This document shows, in pieces, positions 45,024-53,656 of a stretch of 64,000 nucleotides of DNA (its first letter is position 1; every line of letters starts with the position of its first letter). Origin of the DNA: Paenibacillus nasutitermitis (lineage in GTDB: Bacteria > Bacillota > Bacilli > Paenibacillales > Paenibacillaceae); the NCBI RefSeq assembly GCF_014641075.1, contig NZ_BMHP01000001.1, forward strand, positions 744,001 to 808,000, written 5' to 3'. The position numbers and the translations under genes are program-made. The notes beneath the pieces are model-generated. The model searched no databases and had not been told where the DNA came from. It saw only the letters and a program-made list of their open reading frames with translations.

Positions 45024-46733
45024 ATGATGCGTTTACGAAATCAGATCGGATTGATCGTACTGCTTTGCTTGATGTTAGGGCTGACCGCATGCGGCGACAG
45101 CAATACGAAGAACAGCAGCAAGCAGACAAATGGTGCGGCTAATGCCCAGGAAAACGCGGCGGAGAAGGACGGCAAAGATGCCGAAGGCAGTGCAGCTCCG
45201 CTGAATACCGATCCGCTCGGCGCTTATGATCCGCCGGTGGAAATCACTGCCGTACGTTCCATGGCATCCACCATGAAATTCGAGAACGGGGATTCAATCG
45301 GAAGCAACGGCTGGACCAAGCTGTACGAGAAGGAGCTGGGCATCAAGCTTAAATACCTTTGGGTGACGGACAACAGCCAGTATGAGCAGAAGCTTAATGT
45401 CATGATGGCATCCGGTCAGCTCCCCGATATTCTCTCGGTTCCGGCTGTGCAGATGAAACAGATGTATGATGCCGGACTCCTGGAGGATATTTCCGGTGCT
45501 CTTGATACATACGGCTCAGAGCGGACGAAGGAGCTGTTGAACAAGGATGGCGGCGTCGCACTTGATTCCGCGACGTTTAAGGGGCAGCTTGTCGGACTGC
45601 CGATGAATCCGGGGTCGGTTGACTCGGCGCCGCTGCTGTGGGTACGGGCGGACTGGTTGAAGAAGCTGAATCTGGAAGAGCCCAAAACAATCGACGATGT
45701 GTATGTGGTTGCAGAAGCGTTCGTCAAAAACGATCCGGATGGCAATGGCAAAAACGACACGTATGGTCTTGGCGTAGCCAAGGAATTCTATGGCGCCTTT
45801 GCAGGTCTCGACGGTTTCTTCAACGGATTCCATACCTACCCGGGCATCTGGGTGGAAGACGCTTCCGGGGAGCTGGTATACGGCAGTGTCCAGCCGCAGA
45901 TGAAAACAGCGCTGACCAAGCTGCAGGAAATGTACAAGAAGGGCGTTATCGATCAGGAGTTCGGGGTCAAGAACGGTGATCAGCTGATTCAGGACGTTAA
46001 TGCCGGCAAAATGGGGATTTTCTACGGCGGGCACTACATGCCGCTGCTGTTCCAGGAGGGCAAGAACAACAATGCCGATATGGATCTTAGACCGATTCAG
46101 CTGCCATCCGCGGATGGCGAGATAGCCAAGCCGCAAACGACATTCAGCGTTCCGGAGTATTATGTGGTTCGTAAAGGAGCCGAACACCCGGAAGCAGTTG
46201 TCAAGCTGATGAATGCCTTTTATGAGCCATGGTCGCGGGATAAATACCCGGTGGCGGAAATTTCTCAGAACGGCGATGTAGAGAAGTGGCAGTATGCGCT
46301 GGTCAAAGGCTCCAATCCAACGCAAAATCTGGATAATTACAATAAAATCAAGTCAGCGCTGGACAAAAACGATGAGTCCGTTCTGGATCAGACGACAGGT
46401 CAGCCCTATATTTACGGTGAAATCAAAAAGCTGCAAAGCGGGGATAACTCGGGCTGGGGTTATGGCATGGTATTCGGACCAGGCGGTTCCCAATCGCTGC
46501 TGAATGCTTATAACGACAGCAAGGGATTCCAGCCGACAGCGTTCATCTCGGGACCGACCGAAGCCATGACCAAGAAACAGGCGACGCTTAGCAAGATGGA
46601 ACTGGAGACGTTTACGAAAATCGTAATGGGTTCGGCTCCGGTTGATTCCTTCGACGAGTTTGTCGCCAGCTGGAAGAAGCTCGGAGGGGATGAAATCACG
46701 AATGAGGTCGCCAAATGGAAAGCCAGCAAATAA
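45024..46733 (+). CDS. Sugar ABC importer solute-binding lipoprotein (system 3)
   Basis: 569 residues. Lipoprotein signal with lipobox LTAC near residue 21, a linker rich in Asn, Ala and Lys, then a solute-binding domain with the EF-hand-like calcium loop NDPDGNGKNDTYGL. It is paralogous to the system 1 lipoprotein: same length class, and shared blocks such as KFENG, ELGIKLK, YGSVQPQMK and EFGVK. ATG 45024 has GGAGG eight bases upstream; an upstream in-frame extension to 44898 carries no signal sequence and is rejected. Confidence 0.9.
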   Translation: MMRLRNQIGLIVLLCLMLGLTACGDSNTKNSSKQTNGAANAQENAAEKDGKDAEGSAAPLNTDPLGAYDPPVEITAVRSMASTMKFENGDSIGSNGWTKLYEKELGIKLKYLWVTDNSQYEQKLNVMMASGQLPDILSVPAVQMKQMYDAGLLEDISGALDTYGSERTKELLNKDGGVALDSATFKGQLVGLPMNPGSVDSAPLLWVRADWLKKLNLEEPKTIDDVYVVAEAFVKNDPDGNGKNDTYGLGVAKEFYGAFAGLDGFFNGFHTYPGIWVEDASGELVYGSVQPQMKTALTKLQEMYKKGVIDQEFGVKNGDQLIQDVNAGKMGIFYGGHYMPLLFQEGKNNNADMDLRPIQLPSADGEIAKPQTTFSVPEYYVVRKGAEHPEAVVKLMNAFYEPWSRDKYPVAEISQNGDVEKWQYALVKGSNPTQNLDNYNKIKSALDKNDESVLDQTTGQPYIYGEIKKLQSGDNSGWGYGMVFGPGGSQSLLNAYNDSKGFQPTAFISGPTEAMTKKQATLSKMELETFTKIVMGSAPVDSFDEFVASWKKLGGDEITNEVAKWKASK

Positions 46734-46778
46734 CAAGGATGGGTTTGTCTGATTTGAAGGAGAGGGAAAAACGGGTTT

Positions 46779-46796
46779 GGCCGCATAACAGCGGCC
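46779..46796 (+). other. Intercistronic hairpin between binding protein and permease genes (system 3)
   Basis: GGCCGC / GCGGCC with a 6-base loop, in the same position as the hairpin of system 1 and with no T-run. A role in RNA stability or uneven expression is inferred. Confidence 0.5.
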
Positions 46797-46827
46797 TTGC
46801 GGTTATTCCCGGAAAGGACCGGTGCGA

Positions 46828-47727
46828 ATGAAAAACAGGAATTTGCGGCTGGAATTCCCGCTGCATATGATGCTGATTCCGGGCGTCCTTCTCGTCTTTG
46901 TGTACTGCTATATCCCGATGGCCGGGATCGTCATTGCTTTCCAGCAGTTTGTGCCGGTCAAAGGAATTTTCGGCTCGGAGTGGACGGGTCTGGACAATTT
47001 CCGCTATGTGCTGGATATGCCGGATATAGGGCAGATTGTCTGGAACACCTTCTATATCTCCATCATGAAAATCGCGGCTGGTCTGATTGTACCGGTCACC
47101 GTCGCCCTGATGCTGAATGAGGTTGCCCGGACCTTCATCAAACGCGGCATTCAGACACTGATCTATTTGCCGCATTTTCTGTCCTGGATTATCCTGAGCG
47201 GGATCCTGATCGATATTCTCTCCCCATCGCAGGGGATTGTGAATCAGGCCTTGAAGGGACTGGGCTTTGACCCGATTTTTTTCCTCGGGAGCAACAACTG
47301 GTTTCCCTATGTACTGGTTTCCTCAGATGTGTGGAAGGAGTTCGGCTTCAGTACGATTGTGTTCCTCGCCGCGATTACAGGGATCAATCCGACGCTTTAC
47401 GAGGCTGCGCGTATGGATGGAGCGGGCCACATGCGGCAGGCCTGGCATATCACCCTTCCGGGAATTGTGCCGATTATCGTATTGCTGGCCACCATGAGCC
47501 TCGGCAACGTGCTGAATGCCGGATTCGAGCAGGTCTATAATCTGTACAGCCCATCCGTTTACGAAAGCGGCGATATTCTCGATACGCTTATTTACCGGAT
47601 TGGCATTATGGAGGCGCAGTTTGGAGTTGCAACCACGATCGGACTGGCCAAATCCTTTGTGTCCTTCATTCTGATCTCACTTTCTTATTATCTTGCGTAC
47701 CGCCTTGTCAATTACCGTATTTTTTAA
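46828..47727 (+). CDS. Sugar ABC importer permease, LplB type (system 3)
   Basis: 299 residues, the same length as the system 1 permease, and beginning alike (LEFPLHMMLIPG against LPLHVMILPA). About six membrane segments; the EAA-type loop is EAARMDGAGHMRQAWHITLP. ATG 46828 has AAAGGA nine bases upstream; the GTG at 46822 would sit too close to that box. The downstream permease gene begins 17 bases after the stop. Confidence 0.9.
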   Translation: MKNRNLRLEFPLHMMLIPGVLLVFVYCYIPMAGIVIAFQQFVPVKGIFGSEWTGLDNFRYVLDMPDIGQIVWNTFYISIMKIAAGLIVPVTVALMLNEVARTFIKRGIQTLIYLPHFLSWIILSGILIDILSPSQGIVNQALKGLGFDPIFFLGSNNWFPYVLVSSDVWKEFGFSTIVFLAAITGINPTLYEAARMDGAGHMRQAWHITLPGIVPIIVLLATMSLGNVLNAGFEQVYNLYSPSVYESGDILDTLIYRIGIMEAQFGVATTIGLAKSFVSFILISLSYYLAYRLVNYRIF

Positions 47728-47744
47728 GGAAGGAGCCCGGGTCC

Positions 47745-48629
47745 ATGCCAATACGTGAATCGTGGAGCAGGCGGATTTTCGTCTATGCCAATACCTTTCT
47801 CCTGCTGCTGCTATCCGCGATTTGTCTGTTCCCGCTTGTGCATGTGCTGGCGATTTCCTTCAGCTCCAGTACGGCGGCGGGGGCCGGACGTGTCACCTTG
47901 TGGCCAATAGATTTCACTTTTCAATCCTACCAATATATTATGCAGAAGCCGGAGTTCATCCAATCGTTCCTCATCACACTGGAACGGGTTGCGATGGGAT
48001 TTACAATTAATCTTCTTCTTACGCTGCTCTGCGCCTATCCGCTGTCCAAGGAACGGGAGAGGTTTCGGTTTCGTACGGTGTATGCCTGGTATTTTGTATT
48101 CACCATCTTGTTCAGCGGCGGCCTTATTCCATGGTTCATCATCATCCGCGAAACCGGCCTGCTCGATTCGATCTGGGCGCTTGTCATTCCCGGGGCGGTG
48201 CCAGTCTTCAATGTGATTCTGATGCTGAATTTCTTCCGGGAACTGCCCAAAGAAATCGAGGAATCAGCGCTGATTGACGGCGCAGGCCATTGGCGTATTC
48301 TGAGCACGATCTACGTGCCGCTGTCCATGCCCTCTATTGCGACGGTATCCCTGTTTATTATCGTCGGCCATTGGAATGCCTGGTTCGACGGCTTGCTTCT
48401 GATGAGCTTTCCCGAACGTTACCCGCTGTCCACTTATTTGCAATTAATGGTCATCAACAGCAATCCGCTTGCTCTGAGCGGTGTCAGTCTGAGCGAGGTT
48501 TCCGAGATCTCGCAGCGGACGGCGCGTGCGGCACAAATTTTTCTGGGCGCGCTTCCTATTCTGCTTGTTTATCCTTTCCTGCAAAAGTATTTCGTCAAGG
48601 GCATTGTGCTCGGAAGCGTAAAATCTTAA
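47745..48629 (+). CDS. Sugar ABC importer permease, LplC/YtcP type (system 3)
   Basis: 294 residues, about six membrane segments. It shares SFSSSTAAGAGRVTLWP and a downstream loop ESALIDGAGHWRILSTIYVP with the system 1 equivalent, and ends LQKYFVKGIVLGSVKS. ATG 47745 follows AAGGAAGGAG. Last gene of system 3, closed by a strong bidirectional terminator. Confidence 0.9.
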   Translation: MPIRESWSRRIFVYANTFLLLLLSAICLFPLVHVLAISFSSSTAAGAGRVTLWPIDFTFQSYQYIMQKPEFIQSFLITLERVAMGFTINLLLTLLCAYPLSKERERFRFRTVYAWYFVFTILFSGGLIPWFIIIRETGLLDSIWALVIPGAVPVFNVILMLNFFRELPKEIEESALIDGAGHWRILSTIYVPLSMPSIATVSLFIIVGHWNAWFDGLLLMSFPERYPLSTYLQLMVINSNPLALSGVSLSEVSEISQRTARAAQIFLGALPILLVYPFLQKYFVKGIVLGSVKS

Positions 48630-48694
48630 TGTAGGCAAGTCGTATGTCCTGCCACAGGCGATTGATCCATAGTTAAAAACTGTTGCATGATAAG

Positions 48695-48724
48695 CCCGGA
48701 AGCCTGTTCCTTCAGGCTTCCGGG
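48695..48724. terminator. Bidirectional terminator between system 3 and the AraC gene
   Basis: Perfect 12-bp stem CCCGGAAGCCTG / CAGGCTTCCGGG with a 6-base loop between convergent genes. T-tracts on both sides are modest. Confidence 0.75.
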
Positions 48725-48757
48725 ATGTTTCATCAGGGCAAGGTAAAGGGAAGGGGA

Positions 48758-49648
48758 TCAGTTTTCCGTTTTATGCGAGCGCCGGTATTCCCGCGGCGTC
48801 ATGCCGGTATGCTTGCGGAACGTTTTGTTAAAGAAGCTGATGTCGTTGAATCCCGTTTCCAGCGCGACATCCAGAATCTTGGTGTCCGTATCGAGCAGGA
48901 GTGCCGAAGCATGGCGGATCTGTACCTCATGCTTGTAATCCATCAGGCTCTTGCCAGTGTTTTCCTTGAATTTGGCGGTGAACGAGGAAACGCTCATGCC
49001 GCAAATCCGGCTCAGCTGGATCAAGGTCAGCGGCTGCTTGTAATTCAGCTCTACAAAATTGCGGATCGACAGAATCCGCTCGCGGTCGCTGAGCACATGC
49101 CGCTGTGCGCTCCGGTTCTCCTGATGGTAGCGGCTGAGCCAGACCAGACATTCGATCCACCGCGTCTTGATAATCAGCTGCGAGCCGTCGCGCCCCTGCT
49201 CATATTCGTCGTAGATGGTCTGAAGATGGCTCTGGAACTGGAGCTTCTGGGCGGCCTGCAGCGGATGGTAAGGAATAAACGACTGGCTTTTCCGCAGAAA
49301 CGGCATCAAATAGAAGAAATCGATGAAGGCGGGGATTTCCTGAAGCGCCTCCAGCTCTTTTTGCAGAAAAGCCGTGTCGAACAGCACATTATAAACAACG
49401 GTATCCTCATCGGCCGATCCCAAATAGCTGTGATACACATGCGGCTCCAGAATAAAAACATCCCCCGTAGCCAGCCTGTACTGGTGGCCGGCCATCTCAT
49501 GAAAGGCGCTTCCCTCCACCACAAAAACCAGCTCGACGAAATCATGGGTGTGGGAGGGGATCGGCTGATTTCTGCTGATGACGGCACGGTCGATATAGAA
49601 CGGAAACCGGCTGTCCCTGAAATAATCGTTTCCGGTATAGACGGTCAT
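48758..49648 (-). CDS. AraC-family regulator, divergent from PhyH gene 2
   Basis: 296 residues. The cupin sensor (HTHDFVELVFVVEGSAFHEM, GDVFILEPHVYHSY) precedes the AraC helix-turn-helix pair (LSRICGMSVSSFTAKFKENT, ILDVALETGFNDISFFNKTF). ATG 49648 follows AAAGGAG. Back to back with the second PhyH gene (119 bases between starts), repeating the arrangement at 39517-41366. A TATAAT at 49709-49714 in that gap, next to the near-palindrome CTTAAATTAAG, may mark the PhyH promoter. Confidence 0.85.
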   Translation of the reverse strand: MTVYTGNDYFRDSRFPFYIDRAVISRNQPIPSHTHDFVELVFVVEGSAFHEMAGHQYRLATGDVFILEPHVYHSYLGSADEDTVVYNVLFDTAFLQKELEALQEIPAFIDFFYLMPFLRKSQSFIPYHPLQAAQKLQFQSHLQTIYDEYEQGRDGSQLIIKTRWIECLVWLSRYHQENRSAQRHVLSDRERILSIRNFVELNYKQPLTLIQLSRICGMSVSSFTAKFKENTGKSLMDYKHEVQIRHASALLLDTDTKILDVALETGFNDISFFNKTFRKHTGMTPREYRRSHKTEN

Positions 49649-49767
49649 TTTATTCTCCTTTTGGCAGATCGCCTTAGTTTATTCGCTCATCCTCCAAGAT
49701 TATGGTTCTATAATAGCTTAAATTAAGGGTAAGACAAATAACTTTCGAGCCAAAGGGAGACGAGCGC

Positions 49768-50550
49768 ATGTTAAAAAAGAAAATCAAGCTGACAGAAGAT
49801 CAAATTACATTTTACCAGGAAAATGGATTTGTTCAGATAGACAACATACTGTCGCGTAAAGAATTGAACGAGCTGCGCGGCCATTTGAACGAGGTCATGG
49901 GCCAAACGACCGGCAATTCCGTTCAGACGGACAAGAAGGAAGGCGCTTACTTCAAAGTATTGAATCAACGGGTAAACACCTGGCGCGATCATGGCGGGAT
50001 GGCCCGCTTCATCCTGTCCGAGCGTTTCGCCGACGCAGCCAAGCAGCTGACCGGCGCTGACGGGATCCGGTTGTTCCATGACCATGCCCTGTTTAAAATG
50101 CCTCAGGATTCCAAACCGACCCCATGGCATCAGGATGCGCCTTACTGGCCGATGAGCGAGCAGACCGGCTTGTCGATCTGGATTGCGCTCGATGATGTGG
50201 ATGAAAATAACGGCTGCATGATGTTTGTGCCCAAATCGCAGAAAATCAAAAATCTTAAATCGGTGGATCTGGTTACGCCGCATGATATTTTCGAAGATTC
50301 AGGAGCGCTCGGCGCTGACCGGAATACAGCAGCCATTGTGCGGATGAAGGCTGGAAGCTGCACCTTCCACAACGGACTTACATTCCATTATGCCCATTCG
50401 AATCAAACGGATCAGCCGCGGCGAGCGCTTGCGATTATTTTTATGGAAGATGGCACAACGTTCAGCGGAGCCCGTCATGTCTGTACGGATGGACAATCGC
50501 TGGAGAAGGGAGACCCGCTTGCGGGTGGATTGTTTCCAAAGCTTGCATAA
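49768..50550 (+). CDS. PhyH-family Fe(II)/2-oxoglutarate dioxygenase (copy 2)
   Basis: 260 residues. Metal ligands are visible: HxD in TPWHQDAPYWP (about 120-122) and the distal His in FHNGLTFHYAHSN (about 200-207), with the 2-oxoglutarate Arg in RRALAIIFM. It is only distantly similar to copy 1, so not a recent duplicate. ATG 49768 follows AAAGGGAG. The family also includes enzymes acting on small metabolites; the substrate here is unknown. A terminator follows, so it is separate from the Gfo/Idh operon. Confidence 0.85.
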   Translation: MLKKKIKLTEDQITFYQENGFVQIDNILSRKELNELRGHLNEVMGQTTGNSVQTDKKEGAYFKVLNQRVNTWRDHGGMARFILSERFADAAKQLTGADGIRLFHDHALFKMPQDSKPTPWHQDAPYWPMSEQTGLSIWIALDDVDENNGCMMFVPKSQKIKNLKSVDLVTPHDIFEDSGALGADRNTAAIVRMKAGSCTFHNGLTFHYAHSNQTDQPRRALAIIFMEDGTTFSGARHVCTDGQSLEKGDPLAGGLFPKLA

Positions 50551-50576
50551 GCGGATGCCGGCATAAATTCAACAAT

Positions 50577-50613
50577 AAGCCCTTCTTCGTTTCTTTTGGA
50601 CGAGGAAGGGTTT
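50577..50613 (+). terminator. Terminator after PhyH gene 2
   Basis: AAGCCCTTCTTCGT pairs with ACGAGGAAGGGTTT with few mismatches across a short loop, giving a T-rich end. Confidence 0.65.
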
Positions 50614-50643
50614 AATCGTGATGCGGCGGGCCTTCAGGAAAAA

Positions 50644-50657
50644 TGAGAGCGCTAATC
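50644..50657. promoter_or_regulatory. cre-like site upstream of the dehydrogenase operon
   Basis: TGAGAGCGCTAATC matches the cre left half and centre and differs at the last two positions. It closely resembles TGAAAGCGCTAATT at 35598, sharing AGCGCTAAT. It lies about 90 bases before the start codon. Confidence 0.45.
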
Positions 50658-50747
50658 TTATATATTTTGAAGTAGTTTTATATTTCCTCGCTGGAGGAAT
50701 TGTTCTATACTAGGGGCAAATCTATTAAGGCAGGTGTAAACGTATAC

Positions 50748-51734
50748 ATGACAAAGAAACTAAAATGGGGCGTTCTCGGGTGTGCCGGCATTGCGGTAGG
50801 TTCGGTTATTCCCGGCATCAAAAAATCAGAAACAGGCGAAGTGGCTGCGATTGCCAGCCGCAATCTGGATAAAGCGCAGGAAACAGCGGCCAAGCTGGAT
50901 ATCCCCACGGCTTATGGCAGTTACGAGGAATTATTAGCGGATGAGAATATCGACGCTATTTATATACCGCTTCCGAATCATCTTCATATGGAATGGGCAA
51001 TCCGGGCGATGGAAGCCGGTAAGCCGGTTCTTTGCGAGAAGCCGATTGCGCTGAACGCCGGGGAAGCTCAGAAGATGGCTGATGCCGCCCGCAGCACGGG
51101 CGTCCATCTGGCAGAAGCTTTCATGTACCGGTATCATCCGCGTTATGAGCGGATCAAGGAAATTATCGACGCCGGCGAAATCGGCGAAATCCGGGGCATC
51201 CACGGTACGTTTACTTTCAACAATGCCGGGGACAAGTCCAATGTCCGCTACCGCCGGGAATGGGGCGGAGGCTCGCTGTATGATGTAGGCTGTTATCCCA
51301 TCAGCGCCGCGCGCCTTATTCTGGGAGCGGAGCCGGAAGCGGCAACGGTGCATGCCCTGATTTCGCCCGAGCATGACAATGTTGACATGATGGCTTCCGG
51401 CATTCTTGAATTCCCGGGAAGCGTCGCCCTGACATTCGATTGCGGCATGTGGGCCGCATTCCGCAATACGCTGGAGATTCTGGGAACAGACGGCCGGATC
51501 GAAGTGCCCGCAGCTTTCGTCAATGAACCGCATTTCTTCGTTTATAACAAGGATGGCAAACGCGAAGAACAGCAGCCGGAGCTTAACCAGTATGCGCTGC
51601 AGGCGGATGATTTTGCCCGTGTCGTTTGGGGAGAGAAGCAAGCCCGCTTCACGCCTGACGATGCCGTCGCAAATATGAAGGTTCTCGACGCCTGTCTGGA
51701 GTCGGCTTATTCACGCAAGCGCGTACTTGTCTAA
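50748..51734 (+). CDS. Gfo/Idh/MocA-family NAD(P)-dependent dehydrogenase (copy 1)
   Basis: 328 residues. N-terminal Rossmann fold (WGVLGCAGIAVGSVIPG) with the catalytic Lys in CEKPIALN, and a C-terminal substrate domain with YRREWGGGSLYDVGCYPI. These enzymes oxidise or reduce sugars, inositols or glycosidic hydroxyls in the cytoplasm. ATG 50748 is the first methionine that fits the Rossmann start; its ribosome site (AGGTG, 11 bases away) is weak. First gene of an operon with an aldo/keto reductase (39 bases later) and an esterase. Confidence 0.9.
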   Translation: MTKKLKWGVLGCAGIAVGSVIPGIKKSETGEVAAIASRNLDKAQETAAKLDIPTAYGSYEELLADENIDAIYIPLPNHLHMEWAIRAMEAGKPVLCEKPIALNAGEAQKMADAARSTGVHLAEAFMYRYHPRYERIKEIIDAGEIGEIRGIHGTFTFNNAGDKSNVRYRREWGGGSLYDVGCYPISAARLILGAEPEAATVHALISPEHDNVDMMASGILEFPGSVALTFDCGMWAAFRNTLEILGTDGRIEVPAAFVNEPHFFVYNKDGKREEQQPELNQYALQADDFARVVWGEKQARFTPDDAVANMKVLDACLESAYSRKRVLV

Positions 51735-51773
51735 ATATCAATTGCATATCTGACATAGGAGGAATATTCTAAT

Positions 51774-52706
51774 ATGAAGAAGATTAATTTGCCTGGCCTC
51801 AAGAAAGGCGTAACCCAGCTGATCATGGGTTCGGATTATTTTGCCCCGGAAGTTTATGACCTTGTCTGTACAAATCTCGATGCATTTGCCGCTATCGGAG
51901 GCAATACGATCGATACGGCTTACGGCTATTGCGGCGGCAAAAGCGAACAGGCCATCGGCATGTGGATCGAAGAGCGCGGCAACCGCGACCAGATCAACAT
52001 CTGGACGAAAGGCGCGCATCCCAACAAGGATGGCCCGCGTGTGAACAAGGCGGCGATTCATGAAGAGCTGATGACCAGCCTTGAGCGTTTGCGCACCGAC
52101 TACGTCGACTTATACGCACTGCACCGCGATGATCCGAATATTCCGGTCGGGCATATTATCGAGGCGCTGAACGAGCATGTGGAAGCCGGACGGATTCTGG
52201 CATTTGGCGGCTCCAACTGGACAACCGCCCGACTGGACGAAGCGAACCGCTATGCGGCCGAGCACGGCCTGCGCGGCTTTGATTTCAGCAGTCCGAATCT
52301 TAGCCTGGCGAAAGCGCAGGAAGCCTACTGGGCGGACTGCCTCAGCGTAGACGACGAAATGCTGGCCTGGCACGAGCGCGGCGGCATGCCTTTATTCTCC
52401 TGGTCTTCGCAGGCACGGGGCTTCTTTACGGGGCGGTTTACGCCGGAGGACCGTTCTGATGCCGATCTGGTCCGCGTATTCTATAATGATGACAACTGGA
52501 AACGTTATTACCGCGCAGAACAGCTCGGCAAGGAGAAAGGCTTGACCACGATTCAAATCGCGCTTGCTTATGTGCTGAATCAATCTTTCCCGACCGGGGC
52601 GATTATTGGTCCGCGCAATGAAGACGAGATGAATTCATGCCTGGAGGCTACGAAGATATCTCTGACACAGGAGGAAGTAAAGTGGCTGGATCTGCGAACG
52701 AATTAA
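51774..52706 (+). CDS. Aldo/keto reductase family protein
   Basis: 310 residues, normal family length. The tetrad is visible: Asp and Tyr in NTIDTAYGYCGG, Lys in IWTKGAHP, and His in LYALHRDD. The NADP-binding end (TGAIIGPRNEDEMNSC) is present. It reduces a carbonyl or oxidises a hydroxyl of a small, probably sugar-derived, substrate. ATG 51774 follows AGGAGGAA. The esterase gene starts 25 bases before this stop, giving translational coupling. Together with the adjacent dehydrogenase it suggests an oxidation/reduction pair for sugar epimerisation, which is inference. Confidence 0.9.
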   Translation: MKKINLPGLKKGVTQLIMGSDYFAPEVYDLVCTNLDAFAAIGGNTIDTAYGYCGGKSEQAIGMWIEERGNRDQINIWTKGAHPNKDGPRVNKAAIHEELMTSLERLRTDYVDLYALHRDDPNIPVGHIIEALNEHVEAGRILAFGGSNWTTARLDEANRYAAEHGLRGFDFSSPNLSLAKAQEAYWADCLSVDDEMLAWHERGGMPLFSWSSQARGFFTGRFTPEDRSDADLVRVFYNDDNWKRYYRAEQLGKEKGLTTIQIALAYVLNQSFPTGAIIGPRNEDEMNSCLEATKISLTQEEVKWLDLRTN

Positions 52707-53494
52707 TCGAGCTTTGGCCGGAAGGCGCTCCTTACGCTGAAGGCCGTACGGATGAAGACCGCCCAGCCATTACCCCCTATCTGGTGGACGGCCAAGGGAA
52801 AGGCGCGGTGATCGTTGTTCCCGGAGGCGGATACTCCGGCAGAGCCGATCATGAAGGCGAGCCTATTGCTTTATGGCTGAATTCCATCGGTATATCGGCA
52901 TTCGTGCTCCGCTACCGGGTGGCGCCTTACCGTTATCCGAGCGCTCTTACCGATGTACAGCGGGCGATCCGCTATGTACGGCATCGTTCGTCCGAGTGGG
53001 GCCTGGATACAGGAAAGATCGGCGTGCTTGGATTTTCCGCGGGGGGGCATCTCACGGCAACTGCCGGCACCCTGTTTGACCTGGGAGAAGCGGATGCGGA
53101 AGATCCTGTGCAGCGGCTGTCATGCCGGCCCGACCTGTTAGTATTATGTTATCCCGTAATCACGATGCAGCGGCCCTATACCCACGAAGGCTCCAGACAA
53201 AATTTGCTCGGGTCCGAGCCGGATGAGCAGCTGGTGCAGAAGCTGAGCGGCGAACAGCAGGTCACGGCGGATACACCGCCAACTTTCCTCTGGCATACTT
53301 CCGATGATGCCGGCGTTCCTGTTGAGAACTCGCTGGTGTTCGCTTCCGCTTTGAGCAAAGCGGGCGTCCCGTTTGATCTGCATGTTTATGAGCATGGAAG
53401 ACATGGACTTGGACTTGCTGAAGAAGATGAACATGTTGCAACATGGACCACCGTTTGCGGTCTATGGCTCAAGCGTTACGAATTTCATAAATAA
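52682..53494 (+). CDS. Alpha/beta-hydrolase, acetyl-xylan-esterase-like
   Basis: 270 residues, no signal peptide, so cytoplasmic. The oxyanion loop is VVPGGGYSGR, the nucleophile elbow is GFSAGGHL, the acid is in TSDDAGVPVEN, and the His is in EHGRHGLGL. This pattern fits the BD-FAE/XynB-type esterases that remove acetyl groups from imported oligosaccharides. GTG 52682 has GGAGG seven bases upstream inside the preceding gene; an in-frame ATG at 52637 has no such site. Last gene of the operon, followed by a strong terminator. Confidence 0.88.
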   Translation: MAGSANELIELWPEGAPYAEGRTDEDRPAITPYLVDGQGKGAVIVVPGGGYSGRADHEGEPIALWLNSIGISAFVLRYRVAPYRYPSALTDVQRAIRYVRHRSSEWGLDTGKIGVLGFSAGGHLTATAGTLFDLGEADAEDPVQRLSCRPDLLVLCYPVITMQRPYTHEGSRQNLLGSEPDEQLVQKLSGEQQVTADTPPTFLWHTSDDAGVPVENSLVFASALSKAGVPFDLHVYEHGRHGLGLAEEDEHVATWTTVCGLWLKRYEFHK

Positions 53495-53502
53495 AGACTG
53501 TG

Positions 53503-53562
53503 TCCCTTTCCTGAATGATTCCGCGGCTGATTCCCGCCGCGGCCATACAGGAAGGGGATTTT
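53503..53562 (+). terminator. Large terminator hairpin after the esterase gene
   Basis: TCCCTTTCCTG (53503-53513) pairs with CAGGAAGGGGA (53548-53558), enclosing a CCGCGG/CCGCGG inner stem, then TTTTC. Confidence 0.75.
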
Positions 53563-53656
53563 CTGCCTGCGCCTAAAGGGAGTCATAACAAGTTTGGTTT
53601 AACCGGCATTCGGTATGGTTAATAAGAATGTACGTCTTTCGGGGGTGTGATTTCTT

